From Komagataeibacter xylinus (GTDB lineage: Bacteria > Pseudomonadota > Alphaproteobacteria > Acetobacterales > Acetobacteraceae): a DNA stretch of 64,000 nucleotides. Below, in pieces: positions 35,351-44,308 of the stretch. The stretch covers positions 1 to 64,000 of the forward strand of contig NZ_JARWSK010000009.1 in the NCBI RefSeq assembly GCF_031081985.1, written 5' to 3'. How positions within the stretch are numbered: the first letter of the stretch is position 1; every line of letters begins with the position of its first letter. Under the pieces are notes generated by a model, which saw only the letters and a list, made by a program, of their open reading frames with translations, did no database searches and was not told the origin of the DNA. The position numbers were made by a program, and so were the translations under genes.

Positions 35351-36157
35351 ATGATGCTGCGTAAACTGGGCTGCTGCCCTGCCCAAAGGCGTGCGCGCCA
35401 GCCCATGCTCACAACCATGCGGGGCTTCATGGCCCGCCGCGCGCCGCCGTGCCTGATCCGCGATGGCATCGACCCCGCCCCGCTCATGCTGGGCAATGAT
35501 GTGCTGGGTGACTGCACGGCGGCGGGCATAGGCAACCATATCCGCGCCACCGCCGCACTTGCGGGCTACCAGGTGGCGGTGGATACGCCTGATGCCGTGC
35601 GGTTCTACGCGCTTTCCACCGGTTATGTGCCCGGCAACCCGGCCACGGATCATGGTGGCGTGGAGGTGGATGTGCTGACCACCGCCGCGCAACGGGGCTA
35701 CGCGCTGGCCCGGCAGACCCTGTTCCCGCTCTGGGGCACGCTGGAGCCTGCGGACCTCAATGCAGTCCGTAACGTAACAGCAGGGCTGTCGGCGGCCTAT
35801 CTGGGCGTGCAGCTTGCCGTGGCGGATATGTGGACCGACGCTGCCGGCAACCCGCCGCCGTTATGGGATACGCCAGCACCCGCCGCGCGTGGCGATCCCA
35901 CCCCTGGTAGCGCGGGTGGCCACTGCCTGCTGTTGTGGGATTACACCGGCACAGCCGACACGGATGTGGTGACGCTTCTGACATGGGGCACGCGACAGAA
36001 GGCGACATGGCGCTGGGTGCGCTCACGCCTTATGGAAGCGCATGGCCTGGCGTGGCGGCAGTTGCTGCCCGCGGGCACGCTCAGCCCCACCCATCAGGAC
36101 TGGGAAGCCCTGGTCAGCGCCAATGAAGCCTATCTGGCGGGGCCGGAGGCGGTGTGA
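35351..36157 (+). CDS. Papain-fold-like protein of phage/prophage type, function unknown
   Basis: The protein has 268 residues. LGNDVLGDCTAAGIGNHIRA places a Cys in a G-D-C-T context, GGHCLLLWDY gives a His about 150 residues later, and LLTWGTRQKATWRWVR follows. This Cys…His…(W/N) order is typical of a family of uncharacterised papain-like proteins seen in phages and prophages. I infer a C39/papain-like fold; the activity is unproven. There is no signal peptide. It lies between a holin-like protein and a lipoprotein, with palindromic elements on both sides. Confidence 0.5.
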   Translation: MMLRKLGCCPAQRRARQPMLTTMRGFMARRAPPCLIRDGIDPAPLMLGNDVLGDCTAAGIGNHIRATAALAGYQVAVDTPDAVRFYALSTGYVPGNPATDHGGVEVDVLTTAAQRGYALARQTLFPLWGTLEPADLNAVRNVTAGLSAAYLGVQLAVADMWTDAAGNPPPLWDTPAPAARGDPTPGSAGGHCLLLWDYTGTADTDVVTLLTWGTRQKATWRWVRSRLMEAHGLAWRQLLPAGTLSPTHQDWEALVSANEAYLAGPEAV

Positions 36158-36163
36158 ACGGAA

Positions 36164-36250
36164 CAAGTTTTTGGTGAAGCTTTTTTCAAAAAGCTTCGGA
36201 ATCATGTTGCTTTTTTGAAAAAAGGCAGCACCCGGAAACGTCTGTTTTTT
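36164..36250 (+). repeat. Palindromic intergenic element, near-complete copy
   Basis: AAGTTTTTGGTG, hairpin 1 (GAAGC…GCTTC), hairpin 2 (TTGCTTTTTTGAAAAAAGGCAG, slightly changed) and CACCCGGAAACGTC occur in the standard order. Confidence 0.85.
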
Positions 36251-36281
36251 TCAAAGTGATTGCGGGAATTTGCAATAAATC

Positions 36282-36896
36282 ATGAAATTACTTCTGTCAT
36301 TACTGCTTCTTGCGGTGTGCCTGTGGGGCTGCGCGCAGGGCGGGCCCGTGCAGACCACCATCCCCGCCGCCATGGCCGGGCTCGAAACCACGCTGGGGCA
36401 GGCGGGCATTGTGTCCGTCTCGCACCCTGCTGACTGGTCACAGGCGCAGGCCGCGGGCTTTGCGGCCGCCATCCGTGCTGCCCAATGTCGCCAGAACGTG
36501 GCAGACCCTGTTATTGGCGCGATCGTGGGGGATGTGGCGCTCCAGCTATCAGGCAGTTTTACGCATGGGGGGCAGTTTAGCGTGGGCGCGCTGACAACCG
36601 CGCCCACCTTTGGCATCGCGGCGGATGCCAGCCGGACCACCAGCCAGCAGGTCAGCCTGCCGGTCTCCTACGCACCGCTTTCCTCCATGCCGGATGTGGA
36701 AATGGCGCGGCAGGCGACTTATGAAACCACCCTGCTTGGCCAGAACGACGCCATACGCCACGCCGAGGCCACGCGCCTGCTGGCCGGGCGCGACGCCTTG
36801 CGGCACATTACCAACGGGCTGATCCAGTCATGGCGCGCGGATGACTGCGCGCCTGCCCCGCAGCCCGTTCGGCCTTTTGCCACGTTGCGGCGGTAA
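36282..36896 (+). CDS. Predicted lipoprotein, function unknown
   Basis: The protein has 204 residues. MKLLLSLLLLAVCLWGC is a lipoprotein signal with lipobox L-W-G-C. The mature part is Ala/Thr-rich with no recognised domain; SWRADDCAPAPQPVRPF near the end adds a second Cys. No strong ribosome site is visible. It follows the holin-like and peptidase-like genes on the same strand, and may complete a phage-derived lysis-type trio, but this is speculation. Confidence 0.6.
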   Translation: MKLLLSLLLLAVCLWGCAQGGPVQTTIPAAMAGLETTLGQAGIVSVSHPADWSQAQAAGFAAAIRAAQCRQNVADPVIGAIVGDVALQLSGSFTHGGQFSVGALTTAPTFGIAADASRTTSQQVSLPVSYAPLSSMPDVEMARQATYETTLLGQNDAIRHAEATRLLAGRDALRHITNGLIQSWRADDCAPAPQPVRPFATLRR

Positions 36897-36897
36897 G

Positions 36898-37024
36898 AGG
36901 CTGTTTGAAAGGGCTGAACCAATAATGCCTTGAAAATATAAAAGTTTTTAGGAAAGCTTTTATCAAAAATCCTTGAAAAACGTCACCTTTTTAAAAAAAG
37001 GCGACACCCAAAAACTTTTATCTG
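36898..37024 (+). repeat. Palindromic intergenic element, extended degenerate copy
   Basis: The left flank AGGCTGTTTGAAA is the reverse complement of the right flank of the copy ending at 61909. Then come AAAAGTTTTTAGG, a weak first hairpin, a second hairpin (GTCACC…GGCGAC) and CACCCAAAAACTTTTATC. Confidence 0.8.
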
Positions 37025-37074
37025 ATGGTGAACTACCATCTAAATAAATGACATTATCATATTTTGTCTTGGAA

Positions 37075-37151
37075 TGGCGGACTCGAAAGGATTCGAACCT
37101 TCGACCTTCGCCTTCGGAGGGCGACGCTCTATCCAGCTGAGCTACGAGTCC
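37075..37151 (-). tRNA. tRNA-Arg (anticodon CCG)
   Basis: On the minus strand a full 77-base cloverleaf runs GGACTCG…CGAGTCC with discriminator G and encoded CCA. The D arm is GCTC AGCTGGATA GAGC, the anticodon arm TCGCC CTCCGAA GGCGA (anticodon CCG) and the T arm GAAGG TTCGAAT CCTTT. All stems pair. Confidence 0.96.
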
Positions 37152-37206
37152 ACTCACGCCTGCATACATCGCCACAAGGCGGAATGCCAGCCCCAATTGG
37201 CAAAAA

Positions 37207-38289
37207 TCATCGCGGCGCGATTGCGTCCATCCGTCCGGGCAGGATGGGCAGCGGCGCGTCGTGGCCAGCGGGTTCGGCCATCCATGCCGCCGTCGCCGCA
37301 TCCCCGCCCGAGGGCAGAAAAAGCGTGGGGTGCAGGATCCAGCCTGTCAGGTCCGCCGTCACCTTTTCACCCGCCCGCCCGCGGGTCAGCAGGTGGTAGC
37401 CGTCGGGTATGTAATCCAGCCTTGTGCCATCTGGCATGTGCCGCCACGCCCGCGCCATGGCGGCAGCGGGCACGATCTGGTCGCACCCGCCATACACCAC
37501 CAGCACGGGGCCATGCATGTGGGCGCTGGCATGGGCGGCCTGATGCATGAGGTCGGTCAGCCCGGCGAGCGCCGTGGTTGAGGTGTCGCGCAGGGTCAGC
37601 GGGTCATAATACAGGCGGGCCAGGGCCAACTGGTCATCGGCTGCGGTCACATGCACGGGCAGTTCGCGCCCGCTCAGTCGCCAGCGCGGGGCCATGGCCG
37701 CCATCAGGTGGGTGGTCAGGCGCGCGCCTGCGTCCAGATCCCACAACGCCGGAGCCAGCAGGATCGTGCCCGCTACCGGCGGCGCGTCCGGCTGGGCCGC
37801 CATTACGGCGGCAAGTGCGCCGCCCATGCTCTCGCCCATGATGTAGAGCGGCACGCCGGGGTGTTCACGCCCGATGGTGGTGACCAGAGTGCTGACCGTG
37901 CGGCGCAGCGCGTCCGTGCCCACCCAGCCGCCGCGTGCCTGTGTCTGGCCAAAGCCGGGCAGGTCGGGGGCGACCACGCTCAGCCCGGCGGCATTGAGTG
38001 TCGGGGCCGGGCGCTCCCATGCATCGCGGCTGTCATTGAAGCCGTGCAGCGCCAGGATTACCGCGCGTTCCGGCCCATGGGCGGGCCAGAGGCGCAGGGG
38101 CACGGCGCCCACGCCCGCAATCTCCACCACGCGGTCAGGCGGTATGAGGCGGGCGAGTTCGGCATGCCGCGCGGGCGGCGTGGGGGCCGGGGCCTCATGG
38201 GTGGCGCAGGCGGTCAACATCACAAAAAGCGCTGGATAAAGCAGGCGTGACAGGCGAATGTTTGAAAGCACGGCAATCCTGCGTATCAT
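37207..38289 (-). CDS. Alpha/beta-hydrolase lipoprotein (monoacylglycerol lipase-like)
   Basis: The protein has 360 residues starting at MIRRIAVLSN; earlier starts at 38292 or 38304 are possible. The N-terminal signal ends in the lipobox MLTAC. The hydrolase core has the oxyanion loop LHGFNDSRDAW, nucleophile elbow GESMGG, acid region VYGGCDQIVP (D) and catalytic histidine in IPDGYHLLTRG. This serine-hydrolase pattern resembles monoacylglycerol lipase/lysophospholipase L2 proteins. It is probably anchored in the periplasm. Its last codons lie 55 bases from the tRNA-Arg gene. Confidence 0.82.
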   Translation of the reverse strand: MIRRIAVLSNIRLSRLLYPALFVMLTACATHEAPAPTPPARHAELARLIPPDRVVEIAGVGAVPLRLWPAHGPERAVILALHGFNDSRDAWERPAPTLNAAGLSVVAPDLPGFGQTQARGGWVGTDALRRTVSTLVTTIGREHPGVPLYIMGESMGGALAAVMAAQPDAPPVAGTILLAPALWDLDAGARLTTHLMAAMAPRWRLSGRELPVHVTAADDQLALARLYYDPLTLRDTSTTALAGLTDLMHQAAHASAHMHGPVLVVYGGCDQIVPAAAMARAWRHMPDGTRLDYIPDGYHLLTRGRAGEKVTADLTGWILHPTLFLPSGGDAATAAWMAEPAGHDAPLPILPGRMDAIAPR

Positions 38290-38365
38290 CATGGGCCAGC
38301 GCATGGCCCACCCATGGGGCGCGCCATGCAAATCCAAGCCGGACAACAACCCGAGGCCGATCAGA

Positions 38366-38581
38366 ATGCAAGCCCTGTCCCACGATCCCGCACCGCACCC
38401 CCGCCTGGGCACGATTGAAACCATCGTGGTCGATTCGCGCACCCTGTCCTGTGATGGTGGCCTCGGCGCGCTCGGCCACCCGCGCGTGTTCCTGCGCATC
38501 GGCCATCACCAGACCTTCTGCCCCTACTGCTCCCGCCTGTTCGTGCTCAACCCCGATGCATCGGCGGGTGACGCGCACTGA
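38366..38581 (+). CDS. zf-CHCC zinc-finger protein
   Basis: The protein has 71 residues: C29-D-G-G-L-G-A-L-G-H38-P-R-V and H48…F-C52-P-Y-C55 form the C-H-C-C zinc knuckle of this family, related to the NDUFS6 subunit of complex I. GAGG lies ahead of the ATG. In alphaproteobacteria such proteins are small and widespread, sometimes linked to respiratory complex I assembly. It is 14 bases ahead of polA on the same strand, so the two may be co-transcribed. Confidence 0.85.
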   Translation: MQALSHDPAPHPRLGTIETIVVDSRTLSCDGGLGALGHPRVFLRIGHHQTFCPYCSRLFVLNPDASAGDAH

Positions 38582-38595
38582 CAGCCTCTACATCC

Positions 38596-41364
38596 ATGTC
38601 CAGCGACACGCCGCTTCACCTGATCCTGGTGGATGGCTCGGGGTATATCTTCCGCGCCTTCCACGCCCTGCCTCCCATGACCAGCCCCGATGGCACGCCC
38701 GTCAACGCGGTCTATGGTTTCACCAACATGCTGTCGCGGCTTTTGCGCGAGCATGCGGGCACCCACCTTGCGGTCATATTCGATGCAGGCCGCCATACCT
38801 TCCGCAATGACCTGTATGGCGAATACAAGGCCCACCGCCCCGAACCACCCGAGGAACTGCGCCCGCAGTTCAGCCTCGTGCGCGACGCCACGGCAGCCTT
38901 TGGCGTGCCCGCCATCGAGCAGGCGGGCTGGGAAGCCGATGACCTGATCGCAGCCTACGCCCGCAAGGCCACCGATGCGGGCGGGCAGTGCACCATCTAT
39001 TCATCCGACAAGGACCTGATGCAGCTCATCCGCCCCGGCGTGATGATGATGGACCCGATCAAGAACCGCCCGATCGGACCGAAGGAAGTTGAAGCGAAAT
39101 TTGGCGTCACCCCGGACCGCGTGGCGCAGGTGCAGGCCCTGATTGGCGACCCGGTGGACAACGTGCCCGGCGTGCCCGGAATCGGCCCCAAGACCGCCTC
39201 CGCCCTGATGGCGGAATATGGCTCGCTCGATGCCATCCTCGCGGGTGCGGAGGGCATGAAGCCGTCCAAGCGGCGCGAGAACCTGCTGGCCCATGCCGAC
39301 ATGGCCCGCCTGTCTTACAAACTCGTCACGCTGTGCGAGGATGCGCCCTGCCCCGAACCACTGGCCGATCTGGGCTGCTGCGATGTGGACATGGAGCGGC
39401 TGGGCGCATGGCTGTCGGATATGGGGTTTTCATCGCTGTTGCAGCGCATGGGGCTCAAGGCAAAGCCGCGCCCGCGCCTCTCGGCGCATGACACGTTGGC
39501 AGCAGCGCCGGTGGCGCCACGCCCGCCTTTTCCGCCCGAGCCGTATGGTCCCTACATCACCGTAACCGATCCCGAGGCATTGCGGGAATGGGTCAGCGAG
39601 GCCCGCACGAGCGGCGTGTGCGCGGTCGATACCGAAACCGACGGGCTGGACCCGCTTACGGCCCCGCTGGTGGGCATCTCGCTTGCGCCGCGCTGCGGGC
39701 GGGCATGCTACATTCCGCTAGGCCATCAGGTTGACCTGATGGACAGCGCGGGCACGCCCCAGATGCCGGTAAAAACCGCGCTTGAAATCCTCGAGCCGCT
39801 TTTTGCCGACCCGTCCGTGCTCAAGGTATTCCAGAACGCCAAGTTCGACCTGCTGGTGCTGACACAGGCAGGTAGCGTCCAGCCCGCGCCCATTGATGAC
39901 ACCATGCTGATCTCCTACGCGCAGTCAGCAGGCCAGCACGGGCAGGGCATGGACGAGCTTTCGCGCCTCACGCTCGACCATACGCCCATCCCCTATGATG
40001 AAGTGACCGGCACGGGCCGCAAGCGGGTCGTGTTCTCGCAGGTGGCGATTGACCGCGCCACGCCGTATGCGGCGGAAGATGCGGATGTGACCCTTCGCCT
40101 GTGGCAGGTGCTCAGGCCCCAGCTCCGTACCAATAAGGCACTGGCGCTGTATGAGGAAATGGAGCGCCCGCTGGTGCCCATTCTGGCGGATATGGAGCGG
40201 GCGGGCATTAAGGTCGATGCTGATGACCTGCGCGCCATGTCCACCGAGTTTGCGCAGCGCATGGGGGTGATCGAGGCCGAGATTCACAAGCTGGCCGGGC
40301 GCGACTTCAATGTCGGCTCCCCCAAGCAGCTTGGCGAGATCCTGTTTGACGAGATGGGCCTGCCCGGCGGCAAGCGCACCAAGGCGGGCGCATGGGGCAC
40401 GGATTCGGCGGTGTTGCAGGACCTGGCCGATCAGGGCCACGACCTGCCCGCGCGGATTCTGGCCTGGCGGCAGCTCGCCAAGCTCAAGAGCACCTATGCC
40501 GATGCGCTGCTCAACCAGATCAACCCCGCCACGGGCCGCGTGCACACATCCTTCCAGATGGCGGTGACGACAACGGGCCGCCTGTCATCGAACGACCCCA
40601 ACCTGCAGAACATCCCCATCCGCACGGAAGAGGGCGGGCGCATCCGCCGCGCCTTTGTGGCCGAACCGGGCCATGTGCTGGTCTCGGCGGATTATTCGCA
40701 GATCGAACTGCGGCTGCTGGCCGATGTGGCGGATATTCCCGCATTGCGCGAGGCGTTCGAACTACGGCAGGACATTCATGCCCGCACGGCCTCCGAAGTG
40801 TTCGGCATTCCGCTTGAGGGCATGGACCCGCTCACGCGCAGGCGCGCCAAGGCGATCAATTTCGGCATCATCTACGGCATCAGCGCCTTTGGCCTGAGCC
40901 GCCAGCTTGGCATTTCCCCCGGTGAGGCACGGGGTTACATTGATGCCTATTTCGCCCGTTATCCCGGCATCCGCGACTACATGGAGCGCGTGAAGGCGGA
41001 GGCGCGCAAGAACGGCTATGTCACGACACCCTTTGGCCGCCGCTGCTTTGTGCCGGGCATTGCCGAGAAGAGTGCGGTGCGCCGCAACTATGCCGAGCGC
41101 CAGGCCATCAATGCCCCGCTGCAGGGGGGGGCTGCCGACATCATCAAACGCGCCATGGTGCGAATTCCTGCTGCCCTGTCCGATGCGGGGCTTGACGGAC
41201 GCATGCTCCTTCAGGTCCATGACGAACTTGTGTTCGAGGTGCGCAAGGATGATGCCGATCGTCTGGCAGCCCTCGTCAAACAGGTCATGGAATCCGCGGC
41301 GGCCCTGTCTGTGCCCTTGGTCGTGGAAACCGGGACCGGAACGAACTGGGCGGATGCACACTGA
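38596..41364 (+). CDS. polA: DNA polymerase I
   Basis: The protein has 922 residues with the three classical parts. The 5' nuclease is at about 1-290 (LVDGSGYIFRAFHALPPMTS; helix-hairpin-helix NVPGVPGIGPKTASALM). The 3'-5' exonuclease at about 320-510 keeps its first acidic motif (VDTETDGLDPL), so proofreading is probably active. The polymerase has motif A (DYSQIELRLLADV), motif B (RRRAKAINFGIIYGISAFG) and motif C (QVHDELVFEV). It acts in Okazaki fragment processing and repair. Its stop overlaps the start of the SCO-like gene (TGATG). Confidence 0.97.
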   Translation: MSSDTPLHLILVDGSGYIFRAFHALPPMTSPDGTPVNAVYGFTNMLSRLLREHAGTHLAVIFDAGRHTFRNDLYGEYKAHRPEPPEELRPQFSLVRDATAAFGVPAIEQAGWEADDLIAAYARKATDAGGQCTIYSSDKDLMQLIRPGVMMMDPIKNRPIGPKEVEAKFGVTPDRVAQVQALIGDPVDNVPGVPGIGPKTASALMAEYGSLDAILAGAEGMKPSKRRENLLAHADMARLSYKLVTLCEDAPCPEPLADLGCCDVDMERLGAWLSDMGFSSLLQRMGLKAKPRPRLSAHDTLAAAPVAPRPPFPPEPYGPYITVTDPEALREWVSEARTSGVCAVDTETDGLDPLTAPLVGISLAPRCGRACYIPLGHQVDLMDSAGTPQMPVKTALEILEPLFADPSVLKVFQNAKFDLLVLTQAGSVQPAPIDDTMLISYAQSAGQHGQGMDELSRLTLDHTPIPYDEVTGTGRKRVVFSQVAIDRATPYAAEDADVTLRLWQVLRPQLRTNKALALYEEMERPLVPILADMERAGIKVDADDLRAMSTEFAQRMGVIEAEIHKLAGRDFNVGSPKQLGEILFDEMGLPGGKRTKAGAWGTDSAVLQDLADQGHDLPARILAWRQLAKLKSTYADALLNQINPATGRVHTSFQMAVTTTGRLSSNDPNLQNIPIRTEEGGRIRRAFVAEPGHVLVSADYSQIELRLLADVADIPALREAFELRQDIHARTASEVFGIPLEGMDPLTRRRAKAINFGIIYGISAFGLSRQLGISPGEARGYIDAYFARYPGIRDYMERVKAEARKNGYVTTPFGRRCFVPGIAEKSAVRRNYAERQAINAPLQGGAADIIKRAMVRIPAALSDAGLDGRMLLQVHDELVFEVRKDDADRLAALVKQVMESAAALSVPLVVETGTGTNWADAH

Positions 41365-41993
41365 TGATGCGAAATGAACGGGACCGGTTTTTCATGCTGG
41401 TCGGGTTTGCCATACTGGTGGTCTCCTCGATTGCGGGGTATTTCGGCTACCGTTATTCCGACAGCGCGCCCGTGCCGCTGACCACTTATGGCAACCCGGT
41501 TGGCGGGTCGTTCAGGCTGATCAACGGGGCAGATGGCTCGGTGCTCGACACCGACTTCCGTGGCCGGTGGATGCTGATCTATTTTGGCGATACCCACTGC
41601 CCTGATGATGTATGCGGCGCGACCGTCAAGGCCATGGCCGAGGGCGTGGAAGCGCTGGGCCATGACCGCGTGCGGCTGGTGGTGCCCATCTTCATCACGC
41701 TCGACCCCATGCGCGACAACTCCGACGTGCTGCGCACCTATGCCCTGCGCTATGGCTCGCATGTCACGGTCATGACCGGCTCGCCCAAGATGATCCAGGC
41801 CGTGGCCAAGGAGTATCATGCTCCTTACGTGCGGCGTGATGGCGCCAATGGGGATTACAGCATGGAGCCTGCCAGCCAGATCGTGATCATGTCGCCCACC
41901 GGGCGCTATGAGGGCAGCCTGCCCGCCACCGCCACGGCAGCCGACATCACGGCCCGCATGACGGAACTCATGTCACCCGCGGCGCATAACTGA
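41364..41993 (+). CDS. SCO1/SenC-family protein with altered copper site
   Basis: The protein has 209 residues. One membrane helix (about 9-28) is followed by a thioredoxin-like SCO domain (SFRLINGADGSVLDTDFRGR; MLIYFGDTHCPDDVCG). Canonical SCO proteins use C-x-x-x-C plus a distal His to bind copper for cytochrome oxidase assembly. Here the cysteines are C79-P-D-D-V-C84 (one extra residue), and the usual D-H-S position reads GDYSMEPASQ, so the His is missing. Copper binding is therefore doubtful; a thiol-redox role is an alternative. The start overlaps the polA stop; MRNERD at 41367 is a second possible start. Confidence 0.78.
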   Translation: MMRNERDRFFMLVGFAILVVSSIAGYFGYRYSDSAPVPLTTYGNPVGGSFRLINGADGSVLDTDFRGRWMLIYFGDTHCPDDVCGATVKAMAEGVEALGHDRVRLVVPIFITLDPMRDNSDVLRTYALRYGSHVTVMTGSPKMIQAVAKEYHAPYVRRDGANGDYSMEPASQIVIMSPTGRYEGSLPATATAADITARMTELMSPAAHN

Positions 41994-42010
41994 ACCGGGC
42001 GGGCCAGCGC

Positions 42011-43696
42011 ATGCGGGCATTGTGTCATCGGCTGGGCATTGTCGTGCTCATGCTCGGCGGCCTGCACGCGCTGCCTGCCACGGGCTTTGCACAAGGCACG
42101 CAGGGCAGTCCCCATCGGGGTGGCACCCTGCGGCTGACGGCGGCGAGTGCTTCCGGCACGCTTGACCCGCAGATCAGCTACACCAGCCAGTACATGCAGC
42201 TTGCCACGGTCATGTATGACGGGCTGCTCACCTACCCCAAGCTTGAAGGGCCAGCAGGCAACCAGGTGGTGCCTGACCTGGCCGAGGCCATGCCCGCGCC
42301 GCGTGATGGCGGGCGCACATGGGTATTCACCCTGCGTGAAGGCATCCGTTTTTCAGATGGCACGCCGGTTACGGTGGAGGATGTGGCAGCCTCGCTGCGG
42401 CGCATCTTCAAGGTGGGCACGCCCACGGCGGGCTCGTTTTACGGCGCCATAGTAGGGGCGGATGCCTGCCTGCGCGATAGTGCGCACTGCACGCTGCAGG
42501 GCGGGGTGGAAACCGACCTCGCCACCCGCCGCATCACCATCAACCTGACCGGGCCGGATTCCGAATTTCCGCAAAAGCTGGCTTTTGGCCATGCCTCCAT
42601 CCTGCCCGCTTCCACGCCCGCGCATGATCTGGGCAATGTGGCCGCACCCGGCACGGGGCCATATCATATCGTGTCCTCCGACCCCGAGCGCGGGCTGGTG
42701 CTGGAGCGTAACCCCTATTTTCATGAATGGAGCGAGGCGGCCCAGCCCGACGGGTATGTGGACCGCATCGTTTATGATTTCGGCCTGTCGGAAGAAGATG
42801 CGGTCACCGCCGTCGAGCGCGGGCAGTATGACTGGATGGCGGGGCTCAAGCCGCTTGACCGGCTGGGCGAGATCGGCAGCCGCTACACGGCGCAGGTGCA
42901 TGTATCACCGCTCTATGGCCTGATCTTCCTGCCGATGAACGTCAACATCCCGCCCTTTGACCAGCTCAAGGCGCGTGAGGCGGTCAACTACGCGCTCGAC
43001 CGCCGCGCCATGACCATCCTGTATGGCGGGTCGGGCATTGCCACCCCGCTTTGCCGCATGGTGCCGCCCGGCCTGCTGCCCGGTGATGGCGCGTGTGCCT
43101 GGACGCGCGGCGCCGACCCCGACCACCCGGCAACGCCCTGGGCGCACCCGGACCTGCAACGCGCCCGCCAGCTTGTGCATGAAAGCGGCACGGAGGGCAT
43201 GGACGTGACCCTGATCGTGCCTGCCACCGCCATGTATGTGAGCATGGGCACCTATCTGCGCGACATGCTCGAGGCGATCGGCTACCACGCGCGCCTGCAT
43301 CCGCTCTCGCCCGCCATGGAGGGCAATTACGCGGCCAATACCGTCAATCATGTGCAGATCAGCCTGCTGGGGTGGTATGCGGATTACGCCTCGCCCTCCA
43401 ACTTTCTTGACACGTTGTTTGGCTGCGAGAACTTCCATCCCGGTTCCGACAGTTCCATCAACATGTCCGGCCTGTGCGACCCGGTGGTGCAGGCGCTCGT
43501 GGCGCGCATCCGCAGCGAACCCGACCCGGAGGCGGCCCTGGCGCTCTGGGGGCAGGTGGATGACCGCATCACCCGCCTCGCCCCCGCCGCCCCCATGATC
43601 AGCACGCGGTATGTCGATCTCGTCTCGCCCCGGCTGGGCCATTATTTTGTAACCAGCCTGTACCACATGGCCTTTTCACGCGTGTGGGTGCAGTAA
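42011..43696 (+). CDS. Periplasmic oligopeptide-binding protein (SBP family 5)
   Basis: The protein has 561 residues. The signal peptide is cut near GFAQ/GTQ. The family-5 fold is evident from RGGTLRLTAASASGTLDPQI, YDGLLTYPKLEGPAGNQVVP, FTLREGIRFSDGTPVTVEDV, GTGPYHIVSSDPERGLVLER and REAVNYALDRRAM. It binds peptides or similar solutes for an OppBCDF/Dpp-type importer. No permease or ATPase genes are adjacent, so it works with a distant transporter or in sensing. It follows the SCO-like gene by 17 bases and may share its transcript. Confidence 0.88.
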   Translation: MRALCHRLGIVVLMLGGLHALPATGFAQGTQGSPHRGGTLRLTAASASGTLDPQISYTSQYMQLATVMYDGLLTYPKLEGPAGNQVVPDLAEAMPAPRDGGRTWVFTLREGIRFSDGTPVTVEDVAASLRRIFKVGTPTAGSFYGAIVGADACLRDSAHCTLQGGVETDLATRRITINLTGPDSEFPQKLAFGHASILPASTPAHDLGNVAAPGTGPYHIVSSDPERGLVLERNPYFHEWSEAAQPDGYVDRIVYDFGLSEEDAVTAVERGQYDWMAGLKPLDRLGEIGSRYTAQVHVSPLYGLIFLPMNVNIPPFDQLKAREAVNYALDRRAMTILYGGSGIATPLCRMVPPGLLPGDGACAWTRGADPDHPATPWAHPDLQRARQLVHESGTEGMDVTLIVPATAMYVSMGTYLRDMLEAIGYHARLHPLSPAMEGNYAANTVNHVQISLLGWYADYASPSNFLDTLFGCENFHPGSDSSINMSGLCDPVVQALVARIRSEPDPEAALALWGQVDDRITRLAPAAPMISTRYVDLVSPRLGHYFVTSLYHMAFSRVWVQ

Positions 43697-43708
43697 GGAA
43701 GATACGGA

Positions 43709-43793
43709 ACAAAAGTTTTTGGGTGTCGCCTTTTTTCAAAAAGGTGGCGTTCCTTACGAAGCTTTTTGAAAAAATCTTCACCAAAAACTTCTT
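43709..43793 (-). repeat. Palindromic intergenic element, reverse orientation
   Basis: AAAAGTTTTTGGGTGTCGCC…AAAAAGGTGGCG comes first, then GAAGCTTTTTGAAAAAATCTTC and ACCAAAAACTTC, so hairpin order is inverted relative to the 23967 copy. It lies between convergent genes. Confidence 0.85.
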
Positions 43794-43799
43794 TAAAAT

Positions 43800-43828
43800 A
43801 AAAAACCCCGCCAGTTTAACTGGCGGGG
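43800..43828 (-). terminator. Rho-independent terminator of the DUF2501 gene
   Basis: A perfect 9-bp stem (CCCCGCCAG/CTGGCGGGG, loop TTTAA) is followed on the minus strand by a T-rich run. It also has A-rich sequence on the other side and could work in both directions. Confidence 0.88.
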
Positions 43829-43858
43829 TCTGTAAAACGGGGCGTTAGGCCGCCGTAA

Positions 43859-44308
43859 TCAGAGCATGGACTTCGCGCGGGCTTCCACCTTGGCGCAGGC
43901 CTGCTTGCGGATGTCGGCTGAAGCATCCTCGAGCGAGATGGGGGCCTTGCCGCCCACCTTCAGCAGCCCGGTCGAGCCATCGGCGTAGGACATGTTGCCC
44001 TTCTGGTTGGACGGCACGTCGTTGGTCTTCTTGTTGAAGGCGGCGAGCACCGGCCAGGCTTCAGACGCGGTCAGGTAGTTGGACTGGATGCAGTAGTTCA
44101 TGATGCCGCCAAGATCAGCAGGCTTGGCGGAGGCAACGGCGGAATACACCGTATCAGCCGAGAGCGAACCCGGCTTGATCTGCTCGACCTGGTTGGCAAC
44201 GCCTGCGCCCGTGGGCGGCGAGACTTCAGCGGCATGGGCCGCAAGCGGTGCTGCGGCCAGCACGGTTGCGAAGGCACTGGCGGACAGGACGCGACCGAAC
44301 GACACCAT
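43859..44308 (-). CDS. DUF2501 periplasmic protein (YjjA-like)
   Basis: The protein has 149 residues. Start at MVSFGRVLSASAFATVLAAA, because AAGGA lies 9 bases upstream of this ATG and the signal peptide is then standard (cut at AHA/AEV); earlier ATGs at 44332, 44326 and 44314 are less well placed. The body matches DUF2501/YjjA: LGGIMNYCIQSNYLTASEAW, GNMSYADGSTGLLKVGGKAP, and the conserved tail RKQACAKVEARAKSML with paired cysteines. The function is unknown. Confidence 0.8.
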   Translation of the reverse strand: MVSFGRVLSASAFATVLAAAPLAAHAAEVSPPTGAGVANQVEQIKPGSLSADTVYSAVASAKPADLGGIMNYCIQSNYLTASEAWPVLAAFNKKTNDVPSNQKGNMSYADGSTGLLKVGGKAPISLEDASADIRKQACAKVEARAKSML

